From Ceratotherium simum simum (lineage: Eukaryota; Chordata; Mammalia; Perissodactyla; Rhinocerotidae), in assembly GCF_000283155.1 (NCBI RefSeq), contig NW_004454179.1:3754480-3818479 (forward strand): a stretch of DNA of 64,000 nt. Reading direction: 5' to 3'. This document shows, in pieces, positions 59,691-64,000 of this stretch. The notes beneath the pieces were generated by a model. That model ran no database searches. It saw only the letters and a list, made by a program, of their open reading frames with translations, and was not told where the DNA came from. The translations under genes and the position numbers were made by a program. How positions within the stretch are numbered: position 1 is the first letter of the stretch; the number at the start of each line of letters is the position of its first letter.

Positions 59691-60101
59691 GAGAAGCAAG
59701 AGCCAGCTGGGGCCACGGTGAAGAATGCTCTTCTCTGAGGTCTTGCTGAGCCACACATAGCTTGTCAGGATTTCCTTGTCTCATCTGCCTGACCCCTACT
59801 TACTGTGCTCTTACCACTCACTGTGGCTCTACAGTGAGTGTCCATTTCCAGCAGGGAGATGCCCTCCAGCATGCCTATTTTTCTTTTTTTCTGAAATCTG
59901 CATGGAAAAGGGGAAGAAGGTCTTAAAGTTAAGTACAAGGAAAGGCAAGCATTACTAGCCAGAGGAAAGACCCTGCTGTTGGCCTCTGAAGAAAGCCACC
60001 CAGAGGGGCTTTGATGCTAACCTGATCTTAAGGAAGTGCTTCATTTCCAGGCTAGAATTCACAGTGAATTTATTTTGTCTTCTTTTTTATGAAAGGAATA
60101 T

Positions 60102-60351
60102 ATAGGGGCCGGCCCAGTGGCGTAGTGGTTAAGTTTGCACGCTCTGTTTCGATGTCCCAGGGTTCACGGTTTCAGATCCCGGGCGCAGACCTACACACCG
60201 CTCATCAAGCCATGCTGTGGAGGCATCCCACATACAAAATAGAGGAAGATGGGCACAGATGTTAGCTCAGGGCAAATCTTCCCCGCAAAAATAAATAAAT
60301 AAATAAATAGTGACATAAATCACTAAAAAATAAAAAGAAAAAAGAAAAAAA
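60102..60351 (+). mobile_element. ERE SINE copy 6 (sense orientation)
   Basis: Begins 'ggggccggcccagtggcgta', the tRNA-like head with an A-box-like 'tagtggttaag'; a decayed B-box-like 'ggtttcagatcc' follows, then 'ggaagatgggcacagatgtt' and an A-rich (AAAT)n tail. Flanked by an exact 11-bp duplication GAAAGGAATAT (60091-60101 and 60352-60362). This is the only copy on the + strand. Confidence 0.95.
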
Positions 60352-60362
60352 GAAAGGAATAT

Positions 60363-61720
60363 GTATACTTGGTAAAGGGAAAAAATCACATAGTTCAGAG
60401 AAATTAAACAATAAGTTTTTTGTTCCCGAACACCTCCAGTCCCAGTGTTTTACTCCATTTTAACTACTGGTTTTGGGGCCTTTTGTGGTCGTCTCCATTG
60501 GAGGTGGATTTGAATGGAACAATCTCATCCAAGTGTTTGTAAAATTTGAAGTCAGGATATGCTGAACCACTGGGAAAAAGAGGATTTTGTGTGCTTCTGG
60601 TTAAGGCCAGCAACAGCACTAGGAATTAGCAGACATCATCCTAGCAGAATTTGAAAATGGAATTCTAGAATAAATGAGCAGACCATGGGCAAAAGGGCCA
60701 ACAGGGTCAGAGGGACTAGGATAGGCTTTTCAGTTCACCCCTTACCTCACCCACCCCCACAGTCCCTGGGTAGAGATAAGCAGGGGACCATCACAAACTG
60801 GGCAAATGCCCAGAGCACCCGAGGAGCAAGGCTTGGAAACCAGACTAGGAACCAGATCTCTCCCGGCACACCCAGGCACCCGGGATGGTGACGGAATGAA
60901 CTCAGCCCCGAACGGTCCAGACCTGGCTCCCAGGCAGATCCCTTGAGAAGAAAGATAGGAGAGACCATCTGGTGAGATGCAGGATTCTCCTAGCCAAGCC
61001 AGCCACATGCAAACTGGGAACAAATCAGGACTCTGCTCTTCTTCCCACAGACATACCAGCCAACTTGCGACTTACCTAGCGGGAATTTGGAAACTGCTTA
61101 AGGAAATGAAAGCAATCCAAGTTTATTTCATTGTGGCCAGATGCCAGCAAAATAAATCTAGATTATCATTATGTATTTATACCCACAAAGGGAACAACCT
61201 GGCATGGATTGCAAGGTATTTAATTACAATTTAGACACAACATGGCATTCAATGTTTTGTTTCATTATGCCTTGATTTATTGACATGCCAACGTGACCAC
61301 AGAAAATGCTAAGTTTCTGCCAGTCCCTCACTGACCTCTTGCATTGTTAGGAAAAATAAAAATTAGCTGTACAGGAAAAAAAAAAAAGATTCACTTTCAT
61401 AAGTAGCTTACATGTGATGTAGTAAGAAGAGTGAAGCTAGAGGAGGAAGGTGCATCTCCTTAAGCACACGGGCTCTTTGAAGCTTCTCTGCCTTCTCAAA
61501 GGCTCTTCTCCCCACCTCCAAGTTATCCTTTCACACTCGCCCCTCTTTCAAGCCTTTCACTTCCTGGTTAGAATGATTTCTCCTCCTTTCTACTTCTGGA
61601 GTGCCCTGTTTTTACCTAACTAATTGTACCAGCGATGTGTTCTATTAGTTTAACAGTCTGTCTCTCTGACTGGCCAGTGAGCTCTCCAGAGGGCAAAAGA
61701 CTGCAAGACATTGCCTTGCT
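60363..61720. other. Intergenic DNA, nothing identified
   Basis: Short overlapping frames at 60685-61023 on both strands reflect locally higher GC content. No family features, splice context or promoter support. A short A run is at 61376-61387. Confidence 0.4.
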
Positions 61721-61724
61721 CATT

Positions 61725-62440
61725 ATGGTGCACCCACACAAAGACGTACTATGCTGCAGTCAAAGACAACAAGGAATCATCAGGCATCAGGGGTATGAAA
61801 ATCAAAGCCACAATTAGATACCACTCTACACCTACTAGGATAGCGTGGTCAAGAAGTCAGATAATAACAAGTGTTGGCAAGAATGTGGAGAAATCTGAAC
61901 CCTCATATGTTACCAGTGAGATTGTAAAATGGTACAGCTGCTGGAAAATAGTCTGGCAATTCCTCAAAAAATTAAACATAGAGTTACCATATGATCCAGC
62001 AATTCCACTCCTAGGCATATAGCCAAGAGAACTGAAATCGTTTGTCCATTCAAAAACTTGTACATGGATGTTCACAGCAGCATTATTCCTAATAGCCAAA
62101 AAATGAAAACAACTCAGTGTCAATCAACCAAAGAATGGAACAACAAAACGTGCTGTACCTATACAATGGACTATTACTTGGCAATAAAAAGAAACAGAGT
62201 ATTGATACATGATACAACATAGATGAACCTTGAAAACATTGTGATAAGTGGAAGAGGCCACTCCCAAAGGACCACACGTGGTATGAATCCATTTACGTGA
62301 AAGGTCCAGAATAAATAAAGTTCAAGAGACAGAAAATAGATTGGTAGTTTCTTAGTGTTGGTGGAATTAGGGGGAATGGTGAGTGACTGCTAATGGGTAA
62401 AAAACTATTATCCTGTTGTGTAAAGAAGGGTTCAAAGAAT
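61725..62440 (+). repeat. LINE-1 3' segment
   Basis: 'acaagtgttggcaagaatgt', 'catatgatccagcaattcca', 'catggatgttcacagcagca', 'gatgaaccttgaaaacattg' and the 'ggtgagtgactgctaatggg' 3' UTR. Frame-broken. Confidence 0.85.
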
Positions 62441-62459
62441 GATGAGGATATGTCAAAAG

Positions 62460-63610
62460 TTTTCAGAAGCCATCTTAAAGGGGTTCCCACTGGCCAAATC
62501 AGGGAAAATTTGAGCATGAAAATAAATATCATTAGCAATAGACTGTAACATGTTAAATAAAATAGGAATCCATGAACCCATACTGATATAAATAATAGAT
62601 AGATATAGATAGATGGTAGGTAGATAGATAGGTAGATAGATAGATAGATAGATGATAGAAAAACCTCCTTGCGTTGGAAAGTCAATTGATAAATGTAGAT
62701 AGAATTGTGGAATTAGAAAATCACTACTTGGCAACCATCACAGTAATAATAAATTCAGCTGAGAAATATCAGTGAATGTTAAAATTAGGGAGCAAATGTT
62801 TGATGAGGAACAAAATACTTACGTGGTCTCAAAATAACACTCCACAAAACACTTATTGAGTACAAAGCAAAAGAGAGTAACTATAGTAAAGAAACCTTGC
62901 AGCAGATACCACTTTAATCAAGTAATGAAGGTTAACATCACCGTGATAAGACTAACTGAAATTGTAAGCCACCTCATAGGATACACAGAGGACACACAAC
63001 AATGCTTCTGAGATATCCCTGCTAAAATGTAAAATCTGCATCTAATCACAAAGAAACATAAGGCAAAGTCAACTTGAGGGACATTCTACAAAATAACTGA
63101 CCTTCAAGAGTGTCAAGATCGTAACAGTCAAGGTAAACACAACTCGTGTTCCTGGATTGCATCCTTTGGCAATTGGAGAAACATGAATAGGGTCTACAGA
63201 GTAGATGACAGTAATTATCAATGTTAATTTCCTGATTTTAAAAGTTGTTTGTGTTATGTAGGAGAATGTCCTTGTTTAAAGGAATGCTAAAGTATTCAGG
63301 GGGAATGGACATTCTATAAAACAATAGGCAAGTACTCTTTAAAAACGTTAATGTCATGAAAAACTGTGAAAGGCTGACAAATCATTGCAGATTAAAGGAA
63401 ACTAAAGCAACATGGCAGCTAAATGCATTGTATGATCCTAGATTAAATCCTGGACTGGAGAAGAAAAGTATTGTTATTTTCAATGTTGGGATAGTCAGCA
63501 AAATTTGAATATGGACTGTATATCAGGGAATAATATTCAATCAATGTTAAATTTCCTGAATTTGATATTAAGACACTATCCTAACTCCAAGGAGATACAA
63601 ATTAGTGGTA
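62460..63610 (+). repeat. Old LINE-1 3' UTR-like sequence
   Basis: 'caatagactgtaacatgtta', 'ggaatccatgaacccatact', then 'gacaaatcattgcagattaa', 'gtatgatcctagattaaatc' and 'caatgttaaatttcctgaat' resemble the long 3' UTR of older mammalian L1 subfamilies. Subfamily not assigned. Confidence 0.6.
62583..62656. repeat. (GATA)n microsatellite
   Basis: Imperfect GATA/GGTA tetranucleotide repeats, with the longest clean run at about 62630-62653. Likely polymorphic. The minus-strand frames with Ile-Tyr-Leu-Ser repeats are shadows of it. Confidence 0.9.
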
Positions 63611-63779
63611 AAGAGTCTTGATCTCCTCAATTTACTCTCAAATATTTAATTTGAAAAAAAGAAGAAATGTGTGTGCGTGCGTGCACACACATGCAGAAAA
63701 AGCACAAATGTATCAAATTGCTAATAAAAGGTGAAGTTTTCAAAATTTTAGTTTATAAAAAAAAGAAATCATCTCACTC

Positions 63780-63860
63780 AACTCTGTATCCCCAGCACTT
63801 CCTTGCATAACCTCTGGAACACAGTAAGTTCTCAATATATATTTGTTAAACACTTAAATG
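63780..63860 (+). repeat. L2 LINE 3' end
   Basis: 'gtatccccagcacttccttg' and 'ggaacacagtaagttctcaa' with 'atatttgttaaacactt' match the L2 terminal pattern. Confidence 0.65.
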
Positions 63861-63941
63861 ACAAAGTCTGATCAGGACTCTTTGAATTACATGTGATAAG
63901 GTATGCACTTCAAACTGCCTAAGTGACAAAAGAAGTCAGTA

Positions 63942-64000
63942 TCTTTTTTTTTTTTTTAATTTTTTGTTTATTGCAGTAACATTGGTTTATAACATTGTAA
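63942..64000 (-). repeat. LINE-1 3' end cut by window edge
   Basis: A T run (antisense poly-A) is followed by 'attgcagtaacattggttta', the antisense 3' terminus of young perissodactyl/eutherian L1s. The element continues beyond the window. Confidence 0.75.

Larger units (their letters stand above)
55138..60090. other. Intergenic DNA, no gene
   Basis: An old L1 (56190-56840) and two MIRs are listed separately. About 55160-55260 resembles an unassigned old repeat ('gaacttataatggggtggga'). 57010-57120 has a 'ttccctagaagcagagcctg' motif, possibly another old LTR. No frame shows family features. Confidence 0.45.

Noticed and set aside
62293..62734. Minus-strand frames with Ile-Tyr-Leu-Ser repeats
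   Set aside because: Produced by the GATA microsatellite and L1 3' UTR.
1..64000. CRISPR arrays, bacterial operons, integrons, tRNA or rRNA genes
   Set aside because: No regularly spaced repeats with unique spacers, no ribosome-binding sites or operon structure, and the tRNA-like sequences are SINE heads (ERE, MIR).

Overview
This is vertebrate nuclear DNA, almost certainly from a perissodactyl mammal and most likely an equid. The best species marker is six copies of the tRNA-derived SINE called ERE (equine repetitive element), several bounded by exact target-site duplications. The rest is typical of a gene-poor, AT-rich mammalian interval: LINE-1, L2, HAL1, MIR, MaLR/MLT1 LTRs, hAT DNA-transposon remnants and microsatellites. 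There are no bacterial operons, CRISPR arrays or phage genes.

Only one host protein-coding gene can be supported: SLC35G1 (also called TMEM20 or POST), on the + strand. Exon 2 (27746-27926) and exon 3 (coding 30151-30889) join in frame through canonical GT...AG borders. They encode about 305 residues of a ten-helix drug/metabolite-transporter protein. Exon 1 (about the first 60 residues) is not visible. It probably lies in the 435-base assembly gap at 23231-23665, which sits inside a CpG island. A long 3' UTR with several AATAAA signals follows the stop codon. In human the same gene lies between LGI1 and PLCE1 in a large gene-poor interval, which fits the otherwise empty flanks here. A decayed 5'-truncated retrocopy of ribosomal protein gene RPL18A lies at 7785-8096.

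Layout: 1-19 kb holds ancient repeats (L2, MLT1, MIR, L1, HAL1) and the RPL18A retrocopy. 19.6-20.2 kb is a solo class-I LTR. 22.9-33.4 kb is SLC35G1 with its CpG island. 33.4-39.6 kb is intergenic with L2, MIR and L1. 39.6-48.3 kb is a four-layer nested insertion: a hAT-like DNA transposon containing a MaLR-type LTR, containing an 8-kb class-I endogenous retrovirus on the minus strand, containing an ERE SINE. 48.3-64 kb is intergenic with MIR, ERE, an LTR and several L1 copies, ending in an L1 cut by the window edge.

The most interesting item is the endogenous retrovirus. Its two LTRs differ at only about 4% of sites by hand count, and it has a primer-binding site matching tRNA-Arg(ACG) at 16 of 18 bases. 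Yet its interior has almost no reading frames apart from an env transmembrane tail and a possible pro/RT scrap. It was probably already defective when it integrated and was mobilised in trans. I found no new molecular system here and do not claim one.
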